Shown here piece after piece: positions 8,890-17,983 of a DNA stretch of 33,800 nucleotides; the stretch's first letter is position 1; each line of letters opens with the position of its first letter. The notes beneath the pieces were generated by a model that was not told the origin of the DNA, ran no database searches, and saw nothing but the letters and a program-made list of their open reading frames with translations. Location of the stretch: NCBI GenBank assembly GCA_964516765.1, contig CAZEWZ010000020.1, forward strand, positions 1-33,800, given 5' to 3'. Source of the stretch: CAZEWZ01 sp964516765 (GTDB taxonomy: Bacteria; Bacteroidota; Bacteroidia; Flavobacteriales; UBA7430). A program made the translations under genes and the position numbers.

Positions 8890-9837
8890 ATGACAAATAG
8901 AATTACTAAACTTTTTGAAGTAGATATACCTCTCATTCAAGCCGGAATGATTTGGTGCAGTGGTTGGGAACTAGCCTCTGCGGTTAGTAACGCAGGAGGT
9001 CTTGGTATCATTGGTGCTGGGTCAATGTATCCTCAAGTTTTAAGAGATCAAATTATTAAATGTAAGCTAGCTACTCAAAAACCTTTTGCGGTAAATTTAC
9101 CTCTTTTATATCCTAATATAGATGAGCATGTTGAATCAATTATTGATGCCAAAGTTCCTATCGTTTTTACTTCTGCTGGAAGTCCAAAAAAATTCACTTC
9201 CTTATTTCAAATGCATGGCATCAAAGTGGTTCATGTTGTATCCAATTTGACTTTTGCTCATAAGTCCCAAGCTGCGGGAGTTGATGCTATAGTAGCTGAA
9301 GGATTTGAAGCTGGTGGCCATAATGGTCGGGAGGAAAATACCACAATGTGTTTACTTCCCCTTGTCTCTCAAGGAGTTAGTATTCCTGTTATTGCAGCAG
9401 GAGGTATTGCTTCGGGGAAAGCTATGGCTGCTGCCTTTGCTCTTGGTGCAGAAGCCGTACAAATGGGCTCTCGATTTGTGGCTAGTTTAGAGTCTAGTGC
9501 GCATCAAAATTTCAAAGATGCTGTATTAGGAGCATCCGAAGGAGATACGGTGCTCACTCTAAAAGAATTAACACCTGTGCGCCTAATGAAAAATAAATTT
9601 TTTCATGAAATTCAAGCTGCCTATGCAAACAACGCATCTAAAGAACAGTTGCAGTTAATTCTCGGAAGATCTAGAGCTAAGAAAGGAATGTTCGAGGGAG
9701 ATCTCCTTGAAGGAGAGTTAGAAATTGGTCAGATTTCCTCTTTAATTAATGATATAAAACCTGCCGCACAAATAATCAAAGAGATTATGAATGAGTTTCA
9801 TGAAACTATCAGTTTATTGGGAAAATCAAGCAAATAG
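8890..9837 (+). CDS. NAD(P)H-dependent flavin oxidoreductase, FabK / nitronate monooxygenase family
   Basis: 315 residues, a full-length FMN-binding TIM barrel. Motifs: GGLGIIGAGS near the N-terminus, AEGFEAGGHNGR with the conserved His at residue 144, VIAAGGIASG, and GAEAVQMGSRFV for phosphate binding. The C-terminal EGDxxxGxxxxGQ pattern is as in FabK. Two activities are possible from sequence: enoyl-ACP reductase II (last step of fatty-acid elongation) or nitronate/P3N detoxification. The FabK-like C-terminus and EAGGH motif lean to the former, but no fatty-acid genes are nearby, so I leave the symbol blank. It appears monocistronic, with structured DNA on both sides. Confidence 0.85.
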   Translation: MTNRITKLFEVDIPLIQAGMIWCSGWELASAVSNAGGLGIIGAGSMYPQVLRDQIIKCKLATQKPFAVNLPLLYPNIDEHVESIIDAKVPIVFTSAGSPKKFTSLFQMHGIKVVHVVSNLTFAHKSQAAGVDAIVAEGFEAGGHNGREENTTMCLLPLVSQGVSIPVIAAGGIASGKAMAAAFALGAEAVQMGSRFVASLESSAHQNFKDAVLGASEGDTVLTLKELTPVRLMKNKFFHEIQAAYANNASKEQLQLILGRSRAKKGMFEGDLLEGELEIGQISSLINDIKPAAQIIKEIMNEFHETISLLGKSSK

Positions 9838-9882
9838 TTTATTACATCCACATTTTGAGTATTATTTCGTTGATTATCGACC

Positions 9883-9914
9883 TACTAATGGAAATAATTA
9901 ATTTCCTATTAGTA
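9883..9914 (+). repeat. 13-bp inverted repeat downstream of the flavoenzyme gene
   Basis: TACTAATGGAAAT (9883-9895), loop AATTA, ATTTCCTATTAGTA (9901-9914): 13 pairs with one bulged T. No T-run follows. A weaker second hairpin, CTCTTG/CAAGAG (9915-9920 with 9936-9941), is adjacent. The ATG of a candidate small reading frame (9888) lies inside the left arm. Confidence 0.6.
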
Positions 9915-10007
9915 CTCTTGGATAATCTTTTAAATCAAGAGAGTCCAGTGAGATGGTTTTTCACATTATATGTTTTAGGAATTGTATATTTGCATACATT
10001 TATCTAG
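9888..10007 (+). CDS. Candidate 39-residue membrane protein
   Basis: ATG at 9888 to TAG at 10005-10007. The product has two hydrophobic stretches separated by a polar turn (INFLLVLLDNLL, then NQESPVR, then WFFTLYVLGIVYLHTFI), the look of a helical-hairpin micro-protein. The frame is open upstream to 9804 inside the flavoenzyme gene, with TTG codons at 9855 and 9870 as alternative starts. I do not recognise a family. AT-rich DNA yields hydrophobic frames by chance, and a TATATTTG box overlaps its 3' end, so it may be spurious. Confidence 0.35.
   Translation: MEIINFLLVLLDNLLNQESPVRWFFTLYVLGIVYLHTFI
9985..9992 (+). promoter_or_regulatory. TATATTTG -7 box upstream of the M16 pair
   Basis: Exact TAnnTTTG match, 56 bases before the ATG at 10049. 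No good TTG lies 17-23 bases upstream, so only half of the promoter is recognisable. TAGCT-T6-AGCTA (10005-10020) lies in the leader that would result. Confidence 0.4.
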
Positions 10008-10048
10008 CTTTTTTTAGCTATCAATTTGACCGAATTAGCTTGTAGAAA

Positions 10049-11299
10049 ATGATAGAATTTGAAAGATTTGAATTAGATAACGGATTGCGTGTAATTGTTC
10101 ATAAGGATAATAGTACCCCAATTGTAGCATTCAATTTGTTATATGATATTGGTGCAAGTGATGAAGAACCAGACCGAACTGGTTTAGCACATTTATTCGA
10201 ACATCTTATGTTTGGAGGCTCATTAAATATTGCAAATTATGACGAGGTAGTAGAGAAGTCGGGCGGGCAAAACAATGCCTTTACCTCTAACGATATTACT
10301 AATTACTACATCACTCTGCCTAAGGAAAATATTGAACAAGCTTTTAGATTAGAATCTGACAGGATGTTGTCTTTAGCATTCAGTCCAAAAAGTTTAGAAG
10401 TTCAAAGACAGGTTGTAGTGGAGGAATTTAAACAGAATTACCTCAACCAACCCTACGGAGATATTCATCTTTTATTACGTCCTTTGGCCTTCAAGAAACA
10501 TCCCTATCAGTGGCCTACTATTGGAAAAGAACTTTCTCATATTAAAGGAGTAAATATGGAGAATGTCAAAGAGTTCTTCTATGCGCATTATGCTCCTAAC
10601 AATGCAATTTTAGTAATCGCCGGAGATGTCAATCTTGAAGAAATGAAATTGCTTTCTGAAAAATGGTTCTCTTCGATAGAACCTAGAAAAATAAAGCCAA
10701 GAAGACTACCTAAGGAACCAAGACAAATGCAAGCGAGAACTTTGTTGGTCGAGAGAGAAGTCCCGGTAGACATTATTTATAAGGCTTTTCACATGTGCGC
10801 AAGAAGCCACAAAGACTTTTTTGCTAGTGATTTATTGTCTGATATTTTATCTCGAGGAAATTCATCTCGACTTTACAATCACCTTGTTAAAGACCAAAAA
10901 CTGTTTAGTGATATTGACGCTTTTTGTGGGGCCGATCGAGATCCTGGATTATTTTATTTTGCTGGAAAAGTTGCGCCGAATATATCTATTGAAGACGCAG
11001 ATAAAGGAATTCAAAGCCAGATTGATGTTCTCAGGAATGAGCTTGTGTCAGATAGAGAACTGCGTAAAGTGAAGAATAAAGTTATTTCTTCACATTTATT
11101 TTCTGAAGTGAATATTTTAAACAAGGCAATGAATCTTGCGAACTCAGAACTTTTAGGAGATGCAAACTTATGCAATCATCAGATAGCCTTTTATGAATCA
11201 GTTAGTGCTGAAGATATTAAAAAGGTAGCTAAAGAAATCTTCCGCGAAGAGAATTCCAATACACTCTATTATAAAGCAAAAATGAAGGATGATAAATAG
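10049..11299 (+). CDS. M16 family zinc peptidase, catalytic member of the pair
   Basis: 416 residues. Inverted zinc motif HLFEH at 48-52 (H48, H52 ligands, E51 base), with the downstream ligand Glu in VVVEEF at 125/126. The rest matches the one-and-a-half-domain layout of M16B/M16C bacterial peptidases, including the R/Y substrate-binding region near the C-terminus of the partner. There is no signal peptide, so the site is probably cytoplasmic. The gene overlaps the next M16 gene by 11 bases, which lacks the zinc motif. Such pairs form heterodimers that degrade short peptides (known for M16B pairs in other bacteria). Substrate unknown. Confidence 0.92.
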   Translation: MIEFERFELDNGLRVIVHKDNSTPIVAFNLLYDIGASDEEPDRTGLAHLFEHLMFGGSLNIANYDEVVEKSGGQNNAFTSNDITNYYITLPKENIEQAFRLESDRMLSLAFSPKSLEVQRQVVVEEFKQNYLNQPYGDIHLLLRPLAFKKHPYQWPTIGKELSHIKGVNMENVKEFFYAHYAPNNAILVIAGDVNLEEMKLLSEKWFSSIEPRKIKPRRLPKEPRQMQARTLLVEREVPVDIIYKAFHMCARSHKDFFASDLLSDILSRGNSSRLYNHLVKDQKLFSDIDAFCGADRDPGLFYFAGKVAPNISIEDADKGIQSQIDVLRNELVSDRELRKVKNKVISSHLFSEVNILNKAMNLANSELLGDANLCNHQIAFYESVSAEDIKKVAKEIFREENSNTLYYKAKMKDDK

Positions 11300-12563
11300 G
11301 AAACAGACATTAGACTATCAGGATATAAGGATGCCTAAGTTTATTAATACTGAAATCATTCCCTTAGACAAAGACATAGATGTCTATATCACTCAAGGTG
11401 GGTCGCAGTTCCTTTGTCGCATTGATTTGGTATACGAAGCAGGTACTAAGATTCAACAAAAGCCGTTGCAAGCATCATTGTGCAATGCCATGCTTTTGGA
11501 AGGTACGAATAGCCAAAAAGGGCATGATATTCATGAGCATTTAGATTTTTATGGAGCCTTCACACAATTAGAAATCAATACCGACAGAGCAACGATTAGC
11601 TTATTCACTCTTAACGAGCATTTTGACGCTGTTTTTCCCATATTCACCAAGGCTATAAATAATGCAGTATTTCCTGAAGAATTAATCAAAGTTCTGATAG
11701 ATCAGAAAAAACAGGAGTTCGAGATTAATCGAGAGAAAGTCGAGTTTATTGCAAGAGATGAATTTTTTAAAAACTTATTTAGCGATCATCCTTACGGGCA
11801 ATCTGTTCAGCTCTCTGATTTTGATAATATACATCGAGCAGATTTAGTTGAATTTCACAAGAACCGATATAAAAAAGGAAATTTAAAGGTATATGTAGCA
11901 GGTCAGAAGCCAAAAAACCTACAAAGTTTATTAGTGGATGCATTTTGCGATTTTGAACCCTTAGATAGAGTAGAATTAATACCTTTAAAATTTTCTGATG
12001 TATTCCAGAAAAATCATATAGCCAAGAAAGGTGCTATGCAGTCTGCAATTCGTATTGGACGGCCTTTTTTTAATTCTAATCACCAGGACTATCATTCTTT
12101 TAAGTTTTTATCGGTCGTTTTAGGTGGATATTTCGGATCTCGATTAATGCATAATCTTCGAGAAGATAAAGGGCTTACATACGGCATTGGTGCCATGTGT
12201 GTTCAACAAGAAGAACATGGTTATTTTGTCATTTCTACTGAAGTAAAGGGCCAAAGTACTGAACTTGCTTTGAAAGAAATATACAATGAACTTGAGATTT
12301 TGCGAAATGAATTAATTTCACTGGAGGAACTTTCTTTGGTGAAGAGTTATATTATGGGACAGATACTTAAATCTGCAGACGGTCCCTTTTCTCAATCTAA
12401 CCTTCTAAAAAATATGCATATTCAGTCTACCGGATTTGAGTTTTATTCTACTTATCAGCACATGTTAGATCATCTTGACGCCGAACATTTAAAGTTACTT
12501 GCAAATACCTACTTAAAAGAACAAGATCTATGCGAAGTAGTTGTTGGAAATATCTCCTTTTAA
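11289..12563 (+). CDS. M16 family peptidase homologue, non-catalytic partner
   Basis: 424 residues, same fold as the upstream product, but the position of HxxEH reads SLCNAML, so the zinc site is absent. The C-terminal half keeps the substrate-binding features typical of the partner subunit (GGYFGSRLMHNLREDKGLTYG). The start at 11289 overlaps the upstream gene and gives the usual INRK... leader peptide; a later ATG at 11331 would remove it. Expected to pair with the upstream subunit. The 3' end overlaps the next gene by 34 bases. Confidence 0.9.
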   Translation: MINRKQTLDYQDIRMPKFINTEIIPLDKDIDVYITQGGSQFLCRIDLVYEAGTKIQQKPLQASLCNAMLLEGTNSQKGHDIHEHLDFYGAFTQLEINTDRATISLFTLNEHFDAVFPIFTKAINNAVFPEELIKVLIDQKKQEFEINREKVEFIARDEFFKNLFSDHPYGQSVQLSDFDNIHRADLVEFHKNRYKKGNLKVYVAGQKPKNLQSLLVDAFCDFEPLDRVELIPLKFSDVFQKNHIAKKGAMQSAIRIGRPFFNSNHQDYHSFKFLSVVLGGYFGSRLMHNLREDKGLTYGIGAMCVQQEEHGYFVISTEVKGQSTELALKEIYNELEILRNELISLEELSLVKSYIMGQILKSADGPFSQSNLLKNMHIQSTGFEFYSTYQHMLDHLDAEHLKLLANTYLKEQDLCEVVVGNISF

Positions 12564-13402
12564 TTATATTTATCCCTCTTAGTAGTCTCGCTCAGGATTT
12601 TAGTTGGTGGAATGACAATCAGTCCTGGGATGGTCTAAGCCATTGGTCTACTTATATGAAATTGTCGCCAGCTTTTATGGGTCCAAATGCATTTCCTATT
12701 CCCTTTGCAGAGAGGATGGTTAAGCAACCAGAATTTGAAATTAGATATAGTAATCACTCGTATCCAGGAGAGGTTTCATGGGATGTTTTCAGTATGCTGA
12801 GTATTCCTATTGGAGACCGAGCTTCATTAAGATTCCAAATGAACCCACTTGAGTACTTTCAAATGGATACAGTTGTAAGAGATGAACGGATTGCTCGAGA
12901 TGAGTTTCCAAATGGCTATGCTTCAGGAGATCTTTTGGTACAGATGAATGCTCTTGTCATTGGTTCTCAGAAAACTCAATTGCTTTTTAATTTAGGTCTA
13001 AAAACCGCTTCAGGCTCCCAATTTAGAAACGGTAGATATACAGATAGTCCTGCTTATTATTTTAATCTTTCCTACCATCGTTATGTCTCTATTCATCCTG
13101 AAATTAGATTAGATTTTGGTGTACTAATGGGTTTATATGTTTGGCAAACATATATGCAGAATAATAGGCAGAATGATGCTTTTCTTGCTGCTTTTTCTTG
13201 TCAAATTGATTACAAAAAAGTCAGTATAGTCAGTGATTTTCGCGGTTTTACGGGGTATCTTGATAATGGAGATTCCCCCTTATTATATTCAATTAAATTA
13301 TCAAAAAACCAAACAAGATATCAAATCTTTATTCGAAAGCAATTCAATCTTCATGATTATCCTTATGAATCTATTCAATTGGGCTCAAAATACTATTTTT
13401 AG
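12530..13402 (+). CDS. Exported beta-barrel-like protein of unknown function
   Basis: 290 residues from ATG 12530, which lies inside the M16 partner gene in another frame. This start is favoured because it gives a good signal peptide (about 1-21, LLLIIFIPLSSLAQ). The mature part alternates polar and aromatic residues and ends in an aromatic (LGSKYYF), as expected for an outer-membrane barrel. I do not recognise a named family. Translational coupling to the M16 pair through the 34-base overlap is likely. The stop is followed by A-rich sequence without a clear terminator. Confidence 0.75.
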   Translation: MRSSCWKYLLLIIFIPLSSLAQDFSWWNDNQSWDGLSHWSTYMKLSPAFMGPNAFPIPFAERMVKQPEFEIRYSNHSYPGEVSWDVFSMLSIPIGDRASLRFQMNPLEYFQMDTVVRDERIARDEFPNGYASGDLLVQMNALVIGSQKTQLLFNLGLKTASGSQFRNGRYTDSPAYYFNLSYHRYVSIHPEIRLDFGVLMGLYVWQTYMQNNRQNDAFLAAFSCQIDYKKVSIVSDFRGFTGYLDNGDSPLLYSIKLSKNQTRYQIFIRKQFNLHDYPYESIQLGSKYYF

Positions 13403-13446
13403 TATTTGTTAAAAAAAAAGCTGGAAAGCTATAATCTCATTGTTTT

Positions 13447-13514
13447 CCCATCCGTGATGGGCATATTGCAGATCATTTTTAGTATATTTGCTCGCAATTA
13501 TTACTAAAAATTGC
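13447..13514 (+). promoter_or_regulatory. guaB upstream region: hairpin, -7 box and leader hairpin
   Basis: CCCATC-CGT-GATGGG (13447-13461) is a GC-rich hairpin without a T-tail. TATATTTG (13483-13490) matches the Bacteroidetes -7 box; the nearest TTG (13466-13468) is only 14 bases away, short for this promoter class. GCAATT/AATTGC (13494-13499 with 13509-13514) would lie in the mRNA leader 7 bases before the ATG at 13522. Confidence 0.45.
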
Positions 13515-13521
13515 AAGTCAC

Positions 13522-15000
13522 ATGGAGATACACAATACAGATAAATTTATCGGAGAAGGTTTAACATACGATGATGTTTTGTTGGTACCTTCTTATTCTG
13601 AAGTGCTACCACGAGATGTAAACATTCGTTCAAGATTTTCTAGAAATATTTCTTTAAATTCTCCCATCGTTTCTTCAGCAATGGATACTGTATCAGAATC
13701 TTCTATGGCTATAGCCATTGCAAGAGAAGGAGGTATCGCTGTGATTCATAAAAATATGTCTGTAGATGCTCAAGCCAAAGAAGTTCGTTCAGTTAAACGA
13801 GCCGAATCAGGAATGATTTTAGATCCTGTAACTCTTCAGCATAATTCCACAGTGAAGGATGCTAAGCAAATGATGAAAGAATATAGGATTGGAGGGATTC
13901 CGGTGGTAGATAATAAAAATACATTGATTGGTATAGTTACCAATAGGGACCTTCGATTTATAAATGACCCCAAACTTTCTTTGAATGAGGTAATGACCAA
14001 AGATGGCTTGATTGTCACTCAAGAGAACACTACCTTAGTCCAAGCCGAGAAAATTCTTCAAAAGCACAAAATTGAAAAATTACCAGTAGTTGATGAAAAC
14101 CATCAATTGATTGGCTTAATTACCTACAGAGATATTATAAAGGTGCGTATTCAGCCCAATGCAAACAAAGATAATTTTGGTCGCTTAAGAGTTGCTGCTG
14201 CTGTGGGAGTGACTCCCGACGTATTAATTCGTGTTACTGCATTGATCGACGCAGGAGTTGATGCTGTAGTAGTTGATACAGCTCACGGCCATACAAAAGG
14301 AGTGGTTGATACTTTAAAAGTAATTAAGTCTAAATACCCAGATATTGATGTGGTGGTTGGAAATATAGCCACTGCTGCTGCTGCTAAATATTTAGTAGAA
14401 GCCGGTGCCGACGGATTAAAAGTTGGTATAGGTCCAGGATCTATCTGTACTACACGTGTTGTTGCTGGAGTTGGTGTTCCTCAGTTTACCGCAGTGATGA
14501 CGGTTGCAGAAGCAGTAAAAGGATCTGGAGTTCCAGTGATTGCTGATGGTGGAATCAGGTATACCGGAGATATTGTAAAAGCTATTTCTGCGGGAGCAGA
14601 TTCTGTGATGCTCGGATCATTGTTGGCCGGCACAGAAGAATCCCCTGGTGAAACTATTATCTATGAAGGGCGTAAATTTAAAACTTATCGCGGAATGGGT
14701 TCAATTGATGCAATGAAAGCCGGCTCTAATGACCGATATTTTCAAGACATAGAAGACGATGTTCAGAAACTAGTCCCTGAAGGAATTGTTGGTCGTGTCG
14801 ATTACAAGGGCACTTTAGCGGAAGTAATGTATCAATTTGTAGGTGGTTTGAGAGCCGGAATGGGATACTGCGGGGCCACAGATATTACATCACTTCAAGA
14901 AAAATCAAAATTTGTTCGAATTACTGGCTCAGGAATTATAGAGTCCCACCCCCATGATGTTACCATTACACGAGAAGCTCCAAATTACAGTAGAAAATAG
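13522..15000 (+). CDS. guaB: IMP dehydrogenase
   Basis: 492 residues, full length. Converts IMP to XMP with NAD+, the first committed step of guanine nucleotide synthesis, in the cytoplasm. Seen: N-terminal barrel entry (LTYDDVLLVPSYSEV, SSAMDTVSE), two CBS domains inserted at about 97-210, the catalytic loop GSICTTR with Cys309, the flap region with RYFQ, and a C-terminal GGLRAGMGYCGA. All key residues are present. It is followed after 17 bases by a chaperone gene, so some co-transcription is possible. Confidence 0.97.
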   Translation: MEIHNTDKFIGEGLTYDDVLLVPSYSEVLPRDVNIRSRFSRNISLNSPIVSSAMDTVSESSMAIAIAREGGIAVIHKNMSVDAQAKEVRSVKRAESGMILDPVTLQHNSTVKDAKQMMKEYRIGGIPVVDNKNTLIGIVTNRDLRFINDPKLSLNEVMTKDGLIVTQENTTLVQAEKILQKHKIEKLPVVDENHQLIGLITYRDIIKVRIQPNANKDNFGRLRVAAAVGVTPDVLIRVTALIDAGVDAVVVDTAHGHTKGVVDTLKVIKSKYPDIDVVVGNIATAAAAKYLVEAGADGLKVGIGPGSICTTRVVAGVGVPQFTAVMTVAEAVKGSGVPVIADGGIRYTGDIVKAISAGADSVMLGSLLAGTEESPGETIIYEGRKFKTYRGMGSIDAMKAGSNDRYFQDIEDDVQKLVPEGIVGRVDYKGTLAEVMYQFVGGLRAGMGYCGATDITSLQEKSKFVRITGSGIIESHPHDVTITREAPNYSRK

Positions 15001-15017
15001 AATCAAATAGAAAAAAA

Positions 15018-17132
15018 ATGAAAAAAATAGTATTTTTATTAGCCTTAATCATTTCCGGAATTACTTCAGCTCAAGACAAAGAGAGGAATCTTTTATATGT
15101 TGACAATCAGGGAATTAGTGTCGATGATTTTTTAAGTATTTATAATAAAAATCGAGATGTGGGAGAAGCCTTAGATCCAAAAACCTTAGATGAATACCTT
15201 GATTTATTTGTTAATTTCAAACTTAAAGTCCGAGAAGCCGAATCTCTAGGTATGGACACTATTCCATCATTTATTAAGGAGCTTGGTGGGTACAGAAGCC
15301 AATTGGCAACCCCATACTTAGTCGACAATGAAACTGGAGATCAGCTAATAAAAGAAGCTTACAATCGAATGAAACAAGAGATTAAAGCCAGTCATATTTT
15401 AATTTCTGTTGCTCCAGATGCTTCCCCCAAAGATTCACTTGAAGCATTTCAGAAAATTAAAAATATAAGAAATGAGATAATTTCCGGGGCTAGCTTTGAT
15501 CAAGTTGCTAAGTCTGAATCTCAGGATCCCTCTGCAAAGGAAAATGCCGGTGACTTGGGTTATTTTTCAGCACTTTATATGGTGTATTCCTTTGAAAATG
15601 CTGCCTACAATACGAAAGTTGGTGATTTATCTGAAATTATAAGAACAAGATTTGGGTATCATATTATAAAAGTTACAGGTAAAAGAAGTTCTAGAGGAGA
15701 ACTTAAAACTGCTCATATCATGGTGAAATTTCCGAAACCCTCTGGGCAAAACTCTCAAAAGGATATTTCAGTTTCTAAAGTTAAAGCTAATGAGATATAT
15801 GAAAAGATAACTCAAGAGGGAGCCAATTTTTCTGAAATGGCAAAACAATATTCCGACGATAAGAATAATGCTTCCAATGGAGGAGAACTTCCCTGGTTTG
15901 GATCAAATAGAATGGTTGAGAGTTATGAAAATGCATCATTTGCTATTCAAAACAAGGGTGATATAACTGCTCCAGTTCAAACACCTTATGGATGGCATAT
16001 TATCAAACTGATTGATCGAAAGGGTTTGGGAACTTTTGAAGACGAAAAAGACTCGATTAAAGCAAAAGTAGAGAAAGATTCTAGATCTCAAATGAAAAGA
16101 ACTTCTTTAGTGAATAGATTAAAAAATGAATATAATTATAGTACTAATTTCAATGCAATTCAGTATTTTAAATCTATTCCTTCAGCGGATTATATTTCCG
16201 GTAAATGGACTTACAATGAGCACGAAAAGGAATTATCGGGAACAATTATGACCCTAGATGGTATTGATTATAGCCAATTAGTATTTGCTATTTTTCTTAC
16301 TAAAACTGCGCGTAAGTCTAAACCTGAGATTCAAGTTTCTGTTCTTGTTGATGAAGCTTTCAGTAGTTGGTCAGAAAATATAGTTATTGAATATGAAAAT
16401 TCACTTCTTGAATCAAAGTATAACGAATTTCGTTTGCTAATGCAGGAATATAGAGATGGGATTTTATTGTACGAACTAACTGACGAAAAAATATGGAGTA
16501 AGGCTATCAAGGATACTACAGGACTCAAACAATTTTATGAGTCAAACAAAAACAACTTCATGTGGGATACTCGTGTTAAGGCCAAAATAATTAATTGCTT
16601 GAATCCCACTATTGCCTCAAAAGTGAAATCAAAAATATCTAAAGGCCAAGACATTCAAAAAATACAATCAAAAATTAATAAAAATTCTCCATTAAATATA
16701 AATATTGAAGAAGGTGTTTTCTTGAAGGGAGACAATTTTTTTGTAGATCAAGTGGAATGGAAAAAAGGGTTATCTGATTTTATAATAGATAAGGACAACA
16801 TTAAATTGGTATTGATTCAATCTATTTTGCAACCTATTCCAAAATTACTCTCTGAAGCAAAGGGATTAATTACCTCTAAATATCAAGACTTCCTAGAAGA
16901 TAAATGGCTTATTGATTTACGTAATAAATATGAGGTTGAACTTGATAATGAGTTATGGACTCTTTTAAAATCGGGCAGTTTAGATAAATTAATTCCCGAA
17001 ATAGATCCTTTAGAATCCATAGATTCCTTAAGTTTCGAAAATGCATTCAAGTTAGCTAAGCAGATTCTGGGAGTTTCAAAAGATAATACTTTCAAATGGA
17101 ATGATAGGGTTTATACCACCGAACAAAAATAA
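15018..17132 (+). CDS. Periplasmic PpiC-type peptidyl-prolyl isomerase with two parvulin domains
   Basis: 704 residues. Signal peptide MKKIVFLLALIISGITSAQ, an N-terminal chaperone region, then two parvulin (rotamase) domains at about 122-218 (KASHILISV ... FGYHIIKV) and 231-337 (KTAHIMVKF ... YGWHIIKL). A long C-terminal half of unclear fold follows, with an acid/base-rich helical look. It probably assists folding and delivery of outer-membrane and secreted proteins, like SurA/PrsA. First of three related genes. Confidence 0.88.
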   Translation: MKKIVFLLALIISGITSAQDKERNLLYVDNQGISVDDFLSIYNKNRDVGEALDPKTLDEYLDLFVNFKLKVREAESLGMDTIPSFIKELGGYRSQLATPYLVDNETGDQLIKEAYNRMKQEIKASHILISVAPDASPKDSLEAFQKIKNIRNEIISGASFDQVAKSESQDPSAKENAGDLGYFSALYMVYSFENAAYNTKVGDLSEIIRTRFGYHIIKVTGKRSSRGELKTAHIMVKFPKPSGQNSQKDISVSKVKANEIYEKITQEGANFSEMAKQYSDDKNNASNGGELPWFGSNRMVESYENASFAIQNKGDITAPVQTPYGWHIIKLIDRKGLGTFEDEKDSIKAKVEKDSRSQMKRTSLVNRLKNEYNYSTNFNAIQYFKSIPSADYISGKWTYNEHEKELSGTIMTLDGIDYSQLVFAIFLTKTARKSKPEIQVSVLVDEAFSSWSENIVIEYENSLLESKYNEFRLLMQEYRDGILLYELTDEKIWSKAIKDTTGLKQFYESNKNNFMWDTRVKAKIINCLNPTIASKVKSKISKGQDIQKIQSKINKNSPLNINIEEGVFLKGDNFFVDQVEWKKGLSDFIIDKDNIKLVLIQSILQPIPKLLSEAKGLITSKYQDFLEDKWLIDLRNKYEVELDNELWTLLKSGSLDKLIPEIDPLESIDSLSFENAFKLAKQILGVSKDNTFKWNDRVYTTEQK

Positions 17133-17142
17133 TTCCACTGAG

Positions 17143-17982
17143 GTGAATCAAATTATATTTTATATATCTGTTCTTAGCATTTTTTCCTCATGTTCTTTTT
17201 CAAAAAGCGCTGATGATGTTATACTTGCTAGAGTGGGGGATTATTATTTGTATAAATCTGATATTCAATCCGTAAAGTCTTTAAAGGTGAGTCGGCCAGA
17301 TAGTATGATTTATGTGCAGCAGTATATCAAGAATTGGGCTGAGCAGAAATTATTGTTACAAAAGGCTCTATTGAACATAAATCAAGATGAATTAGAAATT
17401 GATAGTCGCTTATCTGATTATAAAAATTCTTTATTAATCCATGCTTACGAGCAGAAATTGATTCAGCAGAGTATAGATACATTCCTCACTTCCGCAGATA
17501 TAGATAAGTACTATAATGCGCATGCAGATGATTATTATTTGTCGGAGAATATCATTAAGATTATGTTCGTTAAAGCAAGTCTTATAGCCCCTAAACTTGA
17601 CTCATTAGAATATTGGATATTTGATGATGATACGCTTCAAATTGAAAAAATTCAAGAATATTGTCATCAATATTCAAAAAGATTTTATTACAATACTAAT
17701 GAATGGGTAACTTGGTCGGATTTTATAGATATTTTTCCTTCCCAATTTGATCTGTCCTCATTATCATTGAGGAATAAAACATTGCTTTTAAAAGATACTA
17801 CTGATGTCTATCTATTGCGTCTTATTGATGCTAAAAATCAGGCAGAAATTGCTCCATTGGACTATGTTCAGGAAAAAATAAAAAGTATCTTGCTGAATCA
17901 AAAAAAGACGAATACTATAGATTTTATTAAATTAAAATTATTTGAAGACGCTAAGAATGCAAACGAATTTGAAATTTATTGA
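17143..17982 (+). CDS. SurA-N-like lipoprotein chaperone lacking a parvulin domain
   Basis: About 280 residues. I prefer the GTG at 17143, 10 bases after the upstream stop, because it begins a short hydrophobic leader ending in FSSC (Cys17), a probable lipoprotein site. An ATG at 17101 is an alternative and would overlap the upstream gene by 32 bases. The mature start (DVILARVGDYYLYKSDI) and the helical QQYIKNWAEQKLLLQKA segment look like the SurA/PpiC N-terminal chaperone domain. The expected HI-containing parvulin domain is not visible in the rest. A role in envelope protein handling is inferred from fold hints and its position between two PPIase genes. Confidence 0.7.
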   Translation: MNQIIFYISVLSIFSSCSFSKSADDVILARVGDYYLYKSDIQSVKSLKVSRPDSMIYVQQYIKNWAEQKLLLQKALLNINQDELEIDSRLSDYKNSLLIHAYEQKLIQQSIDTFLTSADIDKYYNAHADDYYLSENIIKIMFVKASLIAPKLDSLEYWIFDDDTLQIEKIQEYCHQYSKRFYYNTNEWVTWSDFIDIFPSQFDLSSLSLRNKTLLLKDTTDVYLLRLIDAKNQAEIAPLDYVQEKIKSILLNQKKTNTIDFIKLKLFEDAKNANEFEIY

Positions 17983-17983
17983 T

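Noticed and set aside
8722..9914. Horizontal insertion bounded by TACTAAT half-sites around the flavoenzyme gene
   Set aside because: The sites are short, no transposase or target duplication is present, and base composition matches the neighbours.
13447..13461. Hairpin CCCATC-CGT-GATGGG as terminator of the barrel-like gene
   Set aside because: No T-run follows on the plus strand.
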